Below are positions 1 to 11,212 of a stretch of 64,000 bases of DNA, piece by piece (the stretch's first letter is position 1; every line of letters starts with the position of its first letter). Both the position numbers and the translations under genes were made by a program. Source of the stretch: Arachnopeziza araneosa. Taxonomy: Eukaryota; Ascomycota; Leotiomycetes; Helotiales; Arachnopezizaceae. The notes beneath the pieces were generated by a model, which was not told where the DNA came from, searched no databases, and was given only the letters and a program-made list of their open reading frames with translations. The DNA is taken from contig QYAI01000026.1 of the NCBI GenBank assembly GCA_003988855.1, forward strand, positions 393,584 through 457,583, read 5' to 3'.

Positions 1-1419
1 GAGACTGTATGTAGTTGGGTTGTCGAGCATCAGATTGGTAAGTGAAAGCGATTTCAGTCTTCCCTACTCTATATACTAAACTTTGGACAGGGTTGTCTGT
101 GAATCTTCTAATGCTCCTTTTCCTCACGCACCTCTGCTTTCCTCGTTCGAGGAAACATACACGTAAATTCTTCGAACTTTCTTACTACAATTCAGACTCT
201 GGAGAGTATCGGGCAGGTTGGAATGACGCTTGGATGGTGTCCTACTGGATGGTTGTTTTTACTGGTCTTCGCGCTGCAGTCATGGAGTATATCCTAATGC
301 CATTTGCAAAGAAAGGGGGCATCAAGACTGCTAAAGACCAAACTCGATTTGCTGAGCAGGCTTGGTTGATGATATACTGCTCTGTTTTCTGGACCTTGGG
401 AATGGTGAACCGAGAAGTTCCCCTACGGCGATAGCCTTCTTCTAACATTTTGTAGTACATTATGGTCAATTCAGACTATTGGTTGAATCTCAAGGAACTC
501 TGGACCAATTGGCCAAACCGAGAGATTGGAGGCTTACGCAAGTGGTACACTCTCGTCCAATATGCATTCTGGCTTCAACAGATTATGGTTATAAACATTG
601 AGGAGCGGAGAAAAGACCATTGGCAAATGTTTAGCCACCATATCGTTACAACTGCGCTGATATTCACGAGCTATGGCTATCATCAAACCAAAGTCGCCAA
701 TATGGTCCTCTGCACGATGGATATAGTGGATATCATCCTACCTGTATGTTCATCCTTTAAGTCTGGCTCTATCATTAATCTGTCGTTAGATGGCCAAGTG
801 TCTAAAATATTTGGGCTATTCCACAGTGTGCGATGTTGCATTCGGCGTATTTCTTGTGACCTGGTTTATAACGCGCCATATCATCTACTCAATGATTTGC
901 TACTCACTGTGGGTGCAAATGCCCCAGATAATTCCATATGGCTGCTACCACGGAAAGAATGGCGCAATGATCGGGCCGTATCAACCTCCAGATCGGTTCG
1001 GGCATCTTCTGGGCCCATTTCGTAATCCAGAAGGAATCGTATGTTGGAATACTAACATCCAATGGTATTTCTTAAGTGCTCTCCTTTTCCTTCAGTGCAT
1101 CCTTTTATTGTGGTTCTGGATGATTGTTCGAGTTGCTATTCGAGTCCTGAATGGAGACCAGGCAGAAGATTCTCGGTCCGACGATGAAGGAGAGGAAGAC
1201 GAACCTTTGGACGACAAAATAGATCAGCTCAACGAGGCAGAATTACCACCATATGAAGAAGAGGTTGGGGTCGAATCTATTAACCTAAAGGGGAGAGTCT
1301 CAAATGCCTCCAAGAACCGGTATAGAAAAGGGACGAGCAGCGCCACAGGTGTCAGTCTTCCTGGACATAGTGATCGGAAGGAGTTGCTTGGCCGAATTGG
1401 TTGTGATAAGGGCGTTTAA
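1..1419 (+). CDS. LAG1: Ceramide synthase (Lag1/Lac1 family, TLC domain), 5' truncated by window edge
   Basis: ER multi-pass acyl-CoA-dependent ceramide synthase, which N-acylates sphingoid bases. Exons I infer: 1-6, 58-404, 456-743, 790-1419, joined by introns of 51, 51 and 46 nt (GTATGT..CAG, GTGAAC..TAG with a CTAAC branch site, GTATGT..TAG); the frame is continuous. About 422 C-terminal residues are visible. Family hallmarks seen: the segment KTAKDQTRFAEQAW, the catalytic double histidine in MFSHHIVTTALIF, and the acidic MDIVD motif that follows in the same helix region. The C-terminal tail is acidic (DDEGEEDEPLDDK), as in fungal Lag1. The start codon lies left of the window; the first GTG after position 41 is inside the first intron and is not a start. 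The family call is secure; I cannot tell which of the fungal paralogues (Lag1/Lac1/BarA) it is. Confidence 0.93.
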
Positions 1420-2349
1420 GAGGATTCAAGCAGTGTTTTTCTTTTTCATACCAATTGGGAGTAGAAAAGTCCGGGATACTTCTTTTTAAACACATACCCC
1501 TCCTAGTAATTATCTCCGGGTCAATAGAGATCCGACCAAATGAAATTCCGCAAAGCAAATCCAAGAGGCCCTGAAAATGGATGTGATTGCTGAATGAGCT
1601 GAAACAAAATGTAGGTTGAAAGCCACTGATGGAATAGCCGGTTACATAAGTTAACCAGAATGAAGGATTATATAATCTCATATATCGCTCCCAAAGAGAC
1701 ATCTTGGATCGCTCTTCTACCTGAATGAAATCTAGGGGAGAGTGTAAGCTGTTTCGCCTCTGCCATTTATTAGACAACCTTTCAAAGTTCACTCGGTAAA
1801 AAGTTTAATTCTGGCGAGCAACTACGTCTCCTCTCGCACTTCAAACGGTAAATACTATTTACGGGATTCTGAAGATCTTGCACATTCTCATATTCTCATA
1901 GAGGAATCCGAGGCTGATCTGTAATTGTATTTCTTTTGCCTTTGACCTCGCACAATGATTGTTGTATAAAACAAGGATCCAGTAGACCATTCAACACCAC
2001 CCTAGGCACAGAGAATAGAAAGTACAAAAAAGAAAGCAAAAGATAAACGAGCCAACGCCAATTATGATGTTCCTTATGGAAATCGTAACCACTCCTTCTT
2101 TCACCCACTTCTTCACCAATACTGAAAGTATATCTTCCTTTCTACCCTCGGAAGGAACAATATCATGACCATGACCTCGTAGACAGCCCACACAGTGGTA
2201 TTGTAGGTGGTGATCAGAACAAAAGAAAGAAAAAATGGATCCATCGTTTCACTTCATTGACTTATTACAAAACTCCGTACCTGCCCTTGCCCAAAGAATG
2301 ATCGCAGCTTTGTTCTCCTTCCAATTCAGTCCGTCGCTAAGCACTCGTT
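1420..2349. other. Convergent intergenic region, no gene seen
   Basis: This lies between the 3' ends of the ceramide synthase and SHO1 genes. Short ORFs on the minus strand (for example 1352-1792) lack introns, domains and recognisable composition and overlap the 3' end of the synthase. It probably holds the two 3' UTRs and terminators. Confidence 0.6.
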
Positions 2350-3445
2350 TTATAGTAAGATGAGATAATTCGAGGGAGCTATCCCCGTGTCCCCATTCTC
2401 CTTTTTGGCTTGCCACCACCTCCCACTCACATCTGAGACCTCTAGAATTTCGTGCTTGGAGAAGGATATCTCATTAGCATCATCTGGATTGGCTTCGTAT
2501 GAGTAGATGGCCTTTGCTCGATAAGGGTATTCAGTTGGCGCTACTACTTCTCCCGCTGTGGCTTCGCTACTAATTGGACCACTAGTACCAAGGTTGCTGG
2601 TTGCGGGTGGTGCCGCAGCGCTTGCGCCAAATCTTGGTTGAGATGAGTTGCGATCTGCAGGTGCACCGCCAGCTGGAAAGCCTGCTACTGGAGACGAGTT
2701 TTCTAGGCCGCCGAGCTGGGCAGAGGTGTACATTTGTGGCGGGGCATTAGACGAAATAGAGGTATCGGGTCGACCACTTCCATATCCTCCAGTCATACCC
2801 CTCCCCCCTTGGGAGACTCGATGGTCTTTATGTAAGGCAAAGGAGTCGAGGTACGCGCGGGGAACTGCTGAAGGAGTAGACCCAAAGTAAAATATCCAGA
2901 CAATCTAAACCTCTACTTAGTGGACTATACTTAGCAACTCGAGAAGCTCACTTACGTTCACCATGGAAAGCAAGATGTGTCCAGCAGCGGTTGCTTCTTT
3001 TGCGCCATTTGAAGAATAGATCAAGGAATTGACAGACGAACTGGTCAGCACAAGACCACACGCAAGATATCCCACAATAGCAACATGGTAAGTCTGTGTG
3101 GTGTCCGATGCGATGACCACGAATACCCCGATAATGGTGCAAAGCATATATGCGATTGTGAACCACGAATAGTTTGGAAATCCAGAGTGGTTGGCCGTCG
3201 CAATTACTGATCCGACAAAGGCAATGAACCACGCCAGCTATAGAAAAATTCTTGTCAGCAGGATGTATTAGTGATGCCTCATAATAACGTACCATCGCAA
3301 TCGATACCGTCGCCAGTGCAAATGGATCTCCTAGAATATTGTCCATACTCATGGAACGCATGGCTCCCGTCCTTCTCCCTTTACCGTCCATTCCGCCGTT
3401 CATTTTGCGGAGAGATGGCGAGTGTAGTGAACCGTACGATGGCAT
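2350..3445 (-). CDS. SHO1: Sho1 high-osmolarity sensor (4 TM segments + SH3)
   Basis: Plasma-membrane osmosensor/adaptor of the HOG MAPK pathway. Exons on the minus strand: 3445-3293, 3237-2956, 2904-2350; introns of 55 and 51 nt start GTACGT and GTAAGT. Protein of 329 residues. The N-terminus has the family signature NILGDPFALATVSIAM just before the first membrane helix; four hydrophobic helices occupy roughly residues 38-155. A Gly/Ser/Pro-rich linker follows, then an SH3 domain at about residues 273-329 (ALYDY-like AIYSYEA, the WW of SGRWWQAK, and the PSNY box), ending ILL. In yeast the SH3 binds Pbs2. The start ATG is the first in frame and gives the usual length. The identification rests on two independent domains in the right order. 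Confidence 0.96.
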
Positions 3446-5659
3446 AAGGACGACCGGCGCGGAGACGGATCGTTCTTGAGAATGAGAATTAGAAAGAAAA
3501 TATCCTTGTTGGTATCAAAGTCGATTCAATCGACCGATGAGGTACCTTGTGCGAGAACGGTGCAGGTAAGAAAGACGTAGTCGAAAGTAACGGGACGGTG
3601 GTGTTTCAGCTGAATTGGCTGGACACTCAATCCTTGCTCAATGAGGAGATTCGGGGGTATCGTAGGTTGATGCGGTGAACGAAATTCTATAGACAAAGTC
3701 GAAGTCGGTTGGCTGGGACAGCTCTGTGAGCTGACGGGCAGCTTGAGACGACGACGACGAGGCAGAGAAGAGAAGAGAAGGAGAACAAGATGAAGAGGCA
3801 GCGGCAGCGGCAGCCGAAGAATTGATTGGCGACCGGGGATCCAGAGAGCGTGACGATGGAAAAGCAAGAGAATGTGAGACGTGAGGGACACGTTCGAAAG
3901 AACCGGCGAACCAGGGGCAAGGCGTCGATGGTGAGTGAGTGAACGAAGGTGGGAAATAATGGTTATGGTGGTGGGAGTAAGAAGAAGGTTTCCTTGCGAA
4001 GACGAGTCCGATGGATGGGTGGATGGATGAGTATGGGATAGCGTGGTCAGGGCGGTAGATGGGGTGCGATGCGATGGGGATGTGTGGTGGTTGGTGGTCT
4101 GAGAGACGCGGCGCCGGAAACGCGTTCAACTAAGAATACCTGGCGATGTGATTTGGCGATGATGATGAAGAAGAAGAGGAAGATGAGAGAGTACTTGCGG
4201 TCAAGTGAGCTTGATTGATGAGAGTAGATGCGTGAGTGCGTGCGGTTGTGAAGGTTGTGAAGTTTGTGCCTGCCTGGGAGTAGTGGTGGTGGAGGTGGTG
4301 GTGGCTGGGGGGCAGAATGGAATCGACTGGTGAGAGAGCAACGAACAGCAGCAGCGGCTCCTTTCTCCTTCTCCCTTCCCAAGAATAATCCTATTATCCT
4401 GAAATAATGTCGGTGCTTGTGCTCGGTCAGTCACAGGCAGGCGGGAGGCGGACGTTTGGTGTTTCTGCTTCCGTTTCTGTTTCTTGTCGTGCTTGACTAT
4501 TCGATGTCCTCTGACTGGCCGCCGCGTGCCCCTGAGCCAAAATAAAATCTCGACCTGCCCTGCCCTGCCTTGTCCTGCCCTGTCCGTCTCCTTCTCCTTC
4601 GTGTTTCAAAGAATGAGGAAAGAGTGGAGACTGAGGATGTGCTCCGCCTGCGAATTAATCAGGAAATAGGTAATGGCTGTCTCCTGCAAATGAAAACCTG
4701 CCCCCTTTCATACTTCCAAGCATCGCCACGGCGGGCTCCCTTTTATATTCGTTCCGCCAGAACTGGGACGGCGAAACCAAGGACAGCTCAGGTGCGGGGT
4801 TCTTCAAGAAAATGCTCCAATCTTGAAAGACAACGCTTCTTCCCCAGATACTTGCCACTGTGGCTGTATTCAATCCTGACACCTCAGCCAATATTCCACT
4901 TTCGGTAGAACGTGGGGTTAATTTAGACTTCAAAACACGGAAATCTTTTGCATCAAGTCACAATGTATCATCAACATCACCATGCAATACCTCTTCTGAA
5001 GCAAGACACTAACTTAAATTGCTTCTTCCCAAACCCATCGTACTCATGATCTACTTTGCGAATACTACCCGACCCGACCCAACCCAGCGATGCAGACCTC
5101 TCCAACCGCTCAATGATTCCATTAGAACCTAGAGGCATCGAACATATGCACCTTCTTATTTATTCAACACAGACTGGCCATCTACCAATAGTATCTACTT
5201 CACTGTGGAACAGCGTGCAGTATGCCCATTCTTCTTCTCCCTATAAAGCTTGAGCAGCGGGACCGACATTGAGCTTCACATCAGATCAGCCTCCAAGCAA
5301 ATATGCCGCCGGAATCTACTTTGGGCTTTTGATCGCGACGTTCTCTTCCAAGCGGACTTGTTCCTGAGACACGGATCACGGCGACTCCGGCACATCTTGT
5401 TTCGGTTCAAAAATTCCATCATGTAAAGGCCATCCATACCAAGCCTATTAGAAAAGATAACCACTCTCAGCTTCAACCTAGCCACGAATAATATGTGACA
5501 ATGCTTTCAGTCGTTATGTTCTTCGCTTCAGCGCTGTTTCCAAACATTTGCGATAAGCAGCTAGCCCTACTCAAAGCTCCTATTTCCAGGGATATGTCTT
5601 CTCCGAGATAATAACCATCTGTTGGAAAATACTTGTGAGCCTTGAGCCATTAAAGTCAT
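3446..5659. other. Long gene-free upstream region of SHO1 with purine/pyrimidine-skewed low complexity
   Basis: About 2.2 kb without a convincing gene. Between about 3,720 and 4,400 the plus strand is G/A-rich with short iterations (GAAGAGAAGAGAAGG near 3,765; GGTGGTGGAGGTGGTGGTGG near 4,285), so the SHO1 sense strand is C/T-rich, as in long fungal 5' leaders. A minus-strand ORF at 4129-3638 (163 codons, Ser/Pro/His-rich) sits upstream of the SHO1 ATG; if transcribed it would be an upstream ORF, but its composition looks like translated low complexity. Near 4,550-4,590 there is a (CCTGC)n-like stretch. The segment 4,600-5,650 shows nothing I can support. Confidence 0.55.
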
Positions 5660-6313
5660 TCATATGAGGGCGTCTGTTCGTTTCGCCAATGAAGTCCTTC
5701 GAACCTCCTGCTCGACCTGAGCAATCTTCCCTTCAACTTCCGCCCAGTTGTCTCCAGCTTGAAGGACATCATTGGTGTACCATTTCTGAATAATAGCAGC
5801 GCTTCTCTCTCGTAAGTTTCTGATGTCCGAGTTCTGGACCACTTGTAGAGCCTCAATCTTGGAGATCCGAGGCTGTAGCTCAATGAGTTGGGCAGTCGAA
5901 TCAGCAGAAGGAATGGGCACGTCCATGACTGAAGTCAGTCGAGACGCAGTCGCAGAGAAGGAGCTTGCTGATGCCATGACTATGGACAAAACACTTGATG
6001 CATCCATAGCTGTGGGTATATCGATATCAATTGATCCGAAGAGGTCTGGATATCTTGAATCTAGCGATGATTAGGAAGACTTCCAGTGATAAATATATTA
6101 GCATTTACGTAGCCTCAGGAGATCTTGAACCACTTTTGACTTCGACGCAAGCTGGTGAAGAGACTGTTCCAGAATAAATAGACGTTGTGTAATTGAAACT
6201 TCTCTGTTCGAAGAAAACTCCAGGCATCCTGTAAACGCATATTCAAGCCTCTGTAATCGCGCCTCCAGAAATTCGATCATCTCTACAGCCGTATTGTCAA
6301 ATGTATTTTCCAT
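5660..6313 (-). CDS. ro-10: Dynactin p22/p24 subunit (RO-10 / DCTN3-like)
   Basis: Small coiled-coil shoulder subunit of dynactin, needed for dynein-driven nuclear distribution. Exons: 6313-6109 and 6060-5660, joined by a 48-nt intron (GTAAAT..CTAG, CTAATC branch site); spliced protein 201 residues. The N-terminus (MENTFDNTAVEMIEFLEARL) matches the fungal RO-10 pattern of an early ILEARL-type helix; the rest is predicted helical with heptads. The C-terminus carries QKWYTNDVL ... WAEVEGKIAQVEQEVRR, like the end of DCTN3. Length fits (186-210 in the family). It is divergent from the amino-acid transporter with 394 bp between start codons. No other family fits better, but the family is weakly conserved. 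Confidence 0.82.
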
Positions 6314-6707
6314 ATTCGATCGCTATTTTATTGGTTAGAGCTAGATGTCGTTGGTTGTTCCTGAATTTCGCAGACTGGAGAAAGGTTAAGGTTACAAGGC
6401 TGAAATATAACTTACAGCCTTGGTGCCTTAGATGCTGCCTTATCCAGAATTACTGTACCCTGGGAGCATGCTGCCTAGGTTGGACTCAACGACACCAGAA
6501 GACGGCTTGAGACTCTGATACACTTCTCTATTCCTACACTTGATCAAGACTCGGCAACTGACGGGACCAGCGACAATGAAACATATGATCTTGCAACTGT
6601 AATCGCCAGCTAATCACGCATTTCCGTCACGACCTCTTGTCAAACGTTGTGGAAGCCACAGGATTGGAGATTGCAATCACTTGTTCCACAGTCTCTTTAT
6701 AATTGAC
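6314..6707. other. Bidirectional promoter region (RO-10 / amino-acid transporter)
   Basis: 394 bp between divergent start codons. No ORF of substance and no clear sequence element beyond ordinary composition. Confidence 0.6.
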
Positions 6708-8562
6708 ATGACCTCCTACTCTGCCATAGGAGGCCCTAGTGGCTATTCGTCTGATGGCGGACGAGGCAGAAGGTCAAACTATACTGCATTTGAGGTGGAT
6801 CACAACTAACACTCTATATCGCAGGCGCCGATCAAGTCGAGCTATGAAAGAACAAAATTTTACCGGCCAAGCATCATGGATAAGCAGTAATGTGAATCTA
6901 GTAAATACAAGTGAGTATCACCTTGATTGAACTCAGTCATCTCTATCACACTCGATCGCCCGCAAAATCACTAGACGACCTTCTAAGAACGATGCTAATA
7001 CTACGATAGTCATAGGAGCAGGAACACTAGCAATGCCCCTTGCGATGAGTCATATGGGAATCTTACTTGGAACGCTTGTTATTCTCTGGTCTGGCATGAC
7101 AGCAGCATTTGGGCTATATCTTCAAACAAGATGTGCTCGGTATCTAGAACGAGGGACGTCATCCTTCTTTGCTTTATCGCAACTTACGTATCCCAATGCG
7201 GCTGTCGTATTTGATGCTGCCATTGCTGTGAAGTGTTTTGGCGTGGGCGTAAGCTACCTCATTATCATTGGGGATCTCATGCCCGGTGTTGTAAGAGGAT
7301 TCAACGAGAACGCAGATTCCATCCCATTCCTCGTGGACAGGCATTTTTGGGTCACTGCCTTCATGTGATTCTACCTCTTACATTACTTCAAGAATTCTCT
7401 GCTAACCACTGTTAGGCTTGTCGTGATACCGCTCTCTTTCCTCCGCCGTTTAGATTCTCTAAAGTACACAAGCGTTGTAGCTCTATGTTCGATCGGATAT
7501 CTTGTAATTTTAGTAGTCTATCATTTTTCCAAAGGAGATACTATGGCAGATAGGGGAGAGATTAGAGTTCTTCAATGGGGAGGTCTCGTGCCAACGCTGA
7601 AAAGTTTTCCTGTCATCGTCTTTGCGTATACATGCCACCAGAACGTAAGTTTTTAATTGTCTGTTTGGCCTTGACTCACATACATAGATGTTTTCCATTT
7701 TGAACGAGATCAAGGACAACTCTCCGAAACGGTTAGTAAAACCCTACAAACCGCAAATTCCAACTTTTGACAGTGAAGTAGGACAACCAGCGTCATTGCT
7801 GCAAGTATCGGCTCCGCTGCATCAATTTATGTACTTGTTGCAATCACCGGCTACCTGTCCTTTGGCAACAGCGTCGCTGGGAACATCGTAGGGATGTGTA
7901 AGTGCACTAAACTAAGAGTAACCAAAGATCTCCACTAACAGTCTCAAGATATTCCTTCTATTGCATCTACGATTGGCAAAGCGGCTATTGTCATTCTTGT
8001 CATGTTCTCTTATCCACTTCAAGTTCATCCTTGCCGAGCTTCAGTCGATGCGGTTTTGAAGTGGCGGCCAAGTGGTTTGAAAAGCTCACGTAATACACCT
8101 ACTGGCTCACCAGCAAGAACAATGCCATTGCTCACCGGGGCTCCAGCTCATCCATTTACAAGAAACGATACCATGGGCGAACTTCGCTTTGCCGTCATCA
8201 CAACTTTAATTATTGTGCTTAGCTACATCTGCGCTATGACTGTCTCTTCTTTAGACAAAGTTCTTGCCTATGTCGGTAGCACAGGGAGTACGAGCATTAG
8301 CTTCATTCTACCGGGCTTGTTTTATTACAAGATATCTGCACCGGACTCTATACATCATCAACGTCTTACAAAAGAAGAAGACGACGACGATGAAAGCGAA
8401 TCAGATGAAGAGGGAGGTGTTTTTGGAGAAGATGGAGTCAGACTACATCTTTGGCGAAAAACGTTACTCAGAAAACTTTCACTCGCCCTGGCTATTTATG
8501 GCCTATTTGTGATGGTTCTCTGCTTGGGAACAAATATTGCTTTTTCCGAGGCTGCCCATTGA
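6708..8562 (+). CDS. Vacuolar amino-acid transporter (AAAP family, AVT5/6/7-like)
   Basis: Multi-pass amino-acid/proton transporter, by family probably exporting amino acids from the vacuole. Seven exons: 6708-6772, 6825-6910, 7010-7364, 7416-7644, 7688-7731, 7782-7897, 7949-8562; frame stays open through six introns, giving 502 residues. Signatures: a first helix NTIIGAGTLAMPLAMSHMG, then CHQNMFSILNEIKDNS and the SFGNSVAGNIV loop before helix 8. An acidic cytosolic loop (DDDDESESDEEGG) lies between two late helices. The first intron (6773-6824) is the weak point: its donor is GTCAAA, though it has a good CTAAC branch and CAG acceptor, and without it the frame from this ATG is closed. The N-terminal 22 residues are therefore provisional; the rest is solid. 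Confidence 0.9.
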
Positions 8563-8975
8563 ATACTAGAAGCAGCAATCATTAGCATCAGCATGGGTTA
8601 GCAAGGGAATTTGCATGGCTTGGCGTTTTCGTGGGTTTGGATCTTGAATACAACACGGCGATTGCTCTCTAGTTAAGAATTTGCTATCTCACAAATATGA
8701 ACACCAGATACACTGTCAATAACGCTATAAAACTGTAATCCTAATCTCATCTAGTCAATATCATAATGGATTCCAGCTCTCAGAAGAGTATGATGCTCCA
8801 TGTTCCATTATTCGAGCCGATCTATACGTACTGTATCTTACACATGGTATATCACAGAGCATCTTACAGACAGCTATCCCAAACGCCGCCTTCTAGGGAG
8901 ATGATAACCCGCGAGATTCTCCGGTAACGCCTTCAGATGTTAACCTATACGAAAGCGTATCTTACAAAATCTCCC
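8563..8975. other. Convergent intergenic region
   Basis: About 410 bp between the transporter stop and the S16 stop; no coding or structural signal seen. Confidence 0.6.
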
Positions 8976-9560
8976 TTAGGCAGCCGTCACTGCTGCAATC
9001 TCTGTAGGCTTGCTATTTTCTGCCTCCCTCGCCTCCTTCTCGGGTGCTGGTGGATTCTTATATGCCATCTTCTCGGCTGATAACTTCGTCAGCCCAGGTA
9101 TAAATTTAGGCTCCAAAAACCCAGCCTTTAAATGTATTAGCGGAGCACTTCTTAATCGAACTTCAGTTCAGGGGTAGGCATTCACCATTGAAAGCAGTCG
9201 CCAAACTGGATCACTTGGTTGCGCTCCAACTCCAAGCCAGTACTTTGCTCGTGCAGAGTCAATCTTGATGTCTTTATATGGCATGCCTCTACCACTAAGA
9301 GGTGTTTTAGGTATGGGATCATAGGTGCCTTTTGAGGTACCATCAGTATTTTTTGCAGCAGGATTGGATGTGAATTAAGCATACCCAACACCTCAATCGG
9401 CTTGCTATTTCTTGCTGTCCTGACAAGCATAGACGTCAGTCCAAATTCTCCTGAAATACAGGAGATAGAATGACTACACGTACCGAGCTTGCGCGACAAC
9501 GATATTATAGAACGGAGCTCTTTTGCGCCCGAAGCGCGCTAGCCTTATTCTAACAACCAT
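8976..9560 (-). CDS. MRPS16: Mitochondrial small-subunit ribosomal protein bS16m
   Basis: Component of the mitochondrial 37S ribosomal subunit. Exons: 9560-9484, 9419-9385, 9328-9186, 9125-8976; introns 64, 56 and 60 nt. The short exons hide it from ORF scans, but splicing gives an uninterrupted 134-residue protein. The N-terminus VVRIRLARFGRKRAPFYNIV is the S16 signature, followed by ARNSKPIEVLGTYDPIPK and ARAKYWLGVGAQPSDPVWRL, all typical of S16. A fungal extension (about 50 residues, Ala/Glu/Lys-rich) follows, ending AAVTAA. All splice phases are consistent. It is divergent from the NAD(P)HX epimerase gene, whose product also acts partly in mitochondria, with 303 bp between start codons. 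Confidence 0.95.
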
Positions 9561-9863
9561 AACTATTGCTATTGCTGTTTGGGCATAGGGTGATGCGATG
9601 CGAGGAGTGAGGTAGATATTGAGGTTGAATATTCAGATAAGTCGGCCGGAGCTCGGATAAATTCAATGCCGCTCCGACCTCTCTCTTTTATGTGTTGACA
9701 AATGAGTTTGAGTAGATCAAGGTTATATCATCTTTGATTCTCGAACAGACTAAGCCCTGAACTAGCCATCTCTTTCCTCTTCTTGGGCTTTCTTTTTATT
9801 GTTGGTAGCGAGCACCTTCAAAGTAGAGGTCTATACCTACACTAAAATTACATATTTGTGATA
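9561..9863. other. Bidirectional promoter region (MRPS16 / NAD(P)HX epimerase)
   Basis: 303 bp between divergent start codons. It contains short A/T runs but no element I can name. Confidence 0.55.
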
Positions 9864-11059
9864 ATGAAGGCATGAGCTCCTAGACCAGTTGTCTACCACA
9901 TGTTGATTAGCTTGTCAGACACTCTCTGCTAAGAATGCTGCAGCGCTAGATAAAGATCTGATGAGTATTGGCGCCTTCTCCATCGATTCGCTCATGGAAT
10001 TAGCCGGTCTATCGGTTTCTCAAGCAAGTGCGTTTTGTTTACTTGGTCCTTTTTCATGCCTATTCTAAACTCTAGTAGTCTATCACGTGCATCCACCTAG
10101 TCAAGGGAGAAAGATTTTGGTTGTTTGTGGACCTGGAAATAATGGTAATTCTCTGGTTTCGGTATGGGAGTGCAGATTCTGAGACAGAGCAGGTGGGGAT
10201 GGTCTTGTTGCTGCCAGGCACTTGTGGCATTATGGTAAGTTTATTCCCGCATAAGTTGCTATGAGAGCTCCGGAGCTAGGTGCTTTCTCAAAAGATTGCT
10301 TTCAGTTCTTGAAAATTTGTTTCGAAAGCTTGGCTTTCAGCCCTTTATTTTCTCTTGAGATATAGTGAAGCCGTATCCTAATTTAGTGAATAGGTTACCA
10401 ACCCACTATTTATTATCCAAAGCAGGGTAAAAATGAGTTATACCAGGTTAGTTAGCGATTTCCTTGATGACTCCTGGCCTATTGGCTGCTCTACCTCATT
10501 CAACTTGTTGTTAAATTTCCTAGCGTCTCTCCACTCAGCTCCGCAACCTCAACATTTCATTTACGGACGATTTTAGTACGACTCTCGAGCAAGCCGATCA
10601 CGTCGTTGATGCAATATTCGGTAAGGTTTTTTTGCTTGTGCTTCATCGGACTTTCATCTAACAAGTGAACTGGCTTCTCTTTCTCTGGCGAAGTCCGCGA
10701 GCCATTTCCAGCCGTTATTCAAGCTCTGCAAGATACCTCTACTCCCGTGACATCTGTTGATGTTCCTTCATCTTGGAATATCGAAGAGGGTCCACCCAAG
10801 TCTGGACCAGGCGCAAAATTCATGCCGGCTGTTTTGGTGAGCTTGACGGCGCCGAAACCTTTAGTAAAATATTTCAAGGGTAGGCATTTCATTGGCGGAA
10901 GGTTAGTAGTGTCTACTTCCTTATGATCTGTCAGGAATAGCTAACCTTTTTACAAGATTTGTGAGTCCAGGTATCAAAAAGAAATACAATTTAGATCTGC
11001 CTGACTATGAAGGAATTGATCAGGTCATTGAAGTTGGAAGCAACGGCCAGAGACTTTAG
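9864..11059 (+). CDS. NAD(P)H-hydrate epimerase (YjeF_N / AIBP family), with unusual splice sites
   Basis: Metabolite-repair enzyme that epimerises damaged NAD(P)HX so the dehydratase can restore it. Exons I infer: 9864-9869, 9919-10027, 10079-10144, 10193-10234, 10394-10446, 10524-10620, 10673-10901, 10957-11059; 234 residues. Signatures: GAFSIDSLMELAGLSVSQA, then VVCGPGNNGGDGLVAARHLW (Rossmann loop), DHVVDAIFG, TSVDVPSSW (metal-site Asp) and SLTAPKPLVKYFKGRHFIGG. Two splice oddities: intron 1 (9870-9918) starts GC, and intron 6 (10621-10672) would end in TG, not AG, to keep the conserved GFSFSGE segment. The nearest in-frame AG (intron end 10693) would delete seven residues. Exon 3 could also begin three bases earlier. 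The family is certain; the exact protein is not. Confidence 0.85.
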
Positions 11060-11212
11060 GGTAATGTGAAAGTTGAGTGCCGCATTTCTCCGGTTGTGCA
11101 TAATGCGTAGCAATTGGAATTTACACGGTCCAACCACAGTATTCACGTTTCAAAGGTGGTGTCGAGATGGCAATCAGCCTAAGAACATACCATGAAGGGA
11201 CATCTTCTATTC

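Noticed and set aside
42..434. A gene start at position 42 (GTG)
   Set aside because: The codon is inside a GTATGT...CAG intron and the ceramide synthase family requires more sequence upstream, so the gene is cut by the window edge.
3638..4129. 163-codon minus-strand ORF as a protein gene
   Set aside because: The composition is translated low-complexity C/T-rich DNA (His, Pro, Ser runs); no domain, and it sits in the SHO1 leader.
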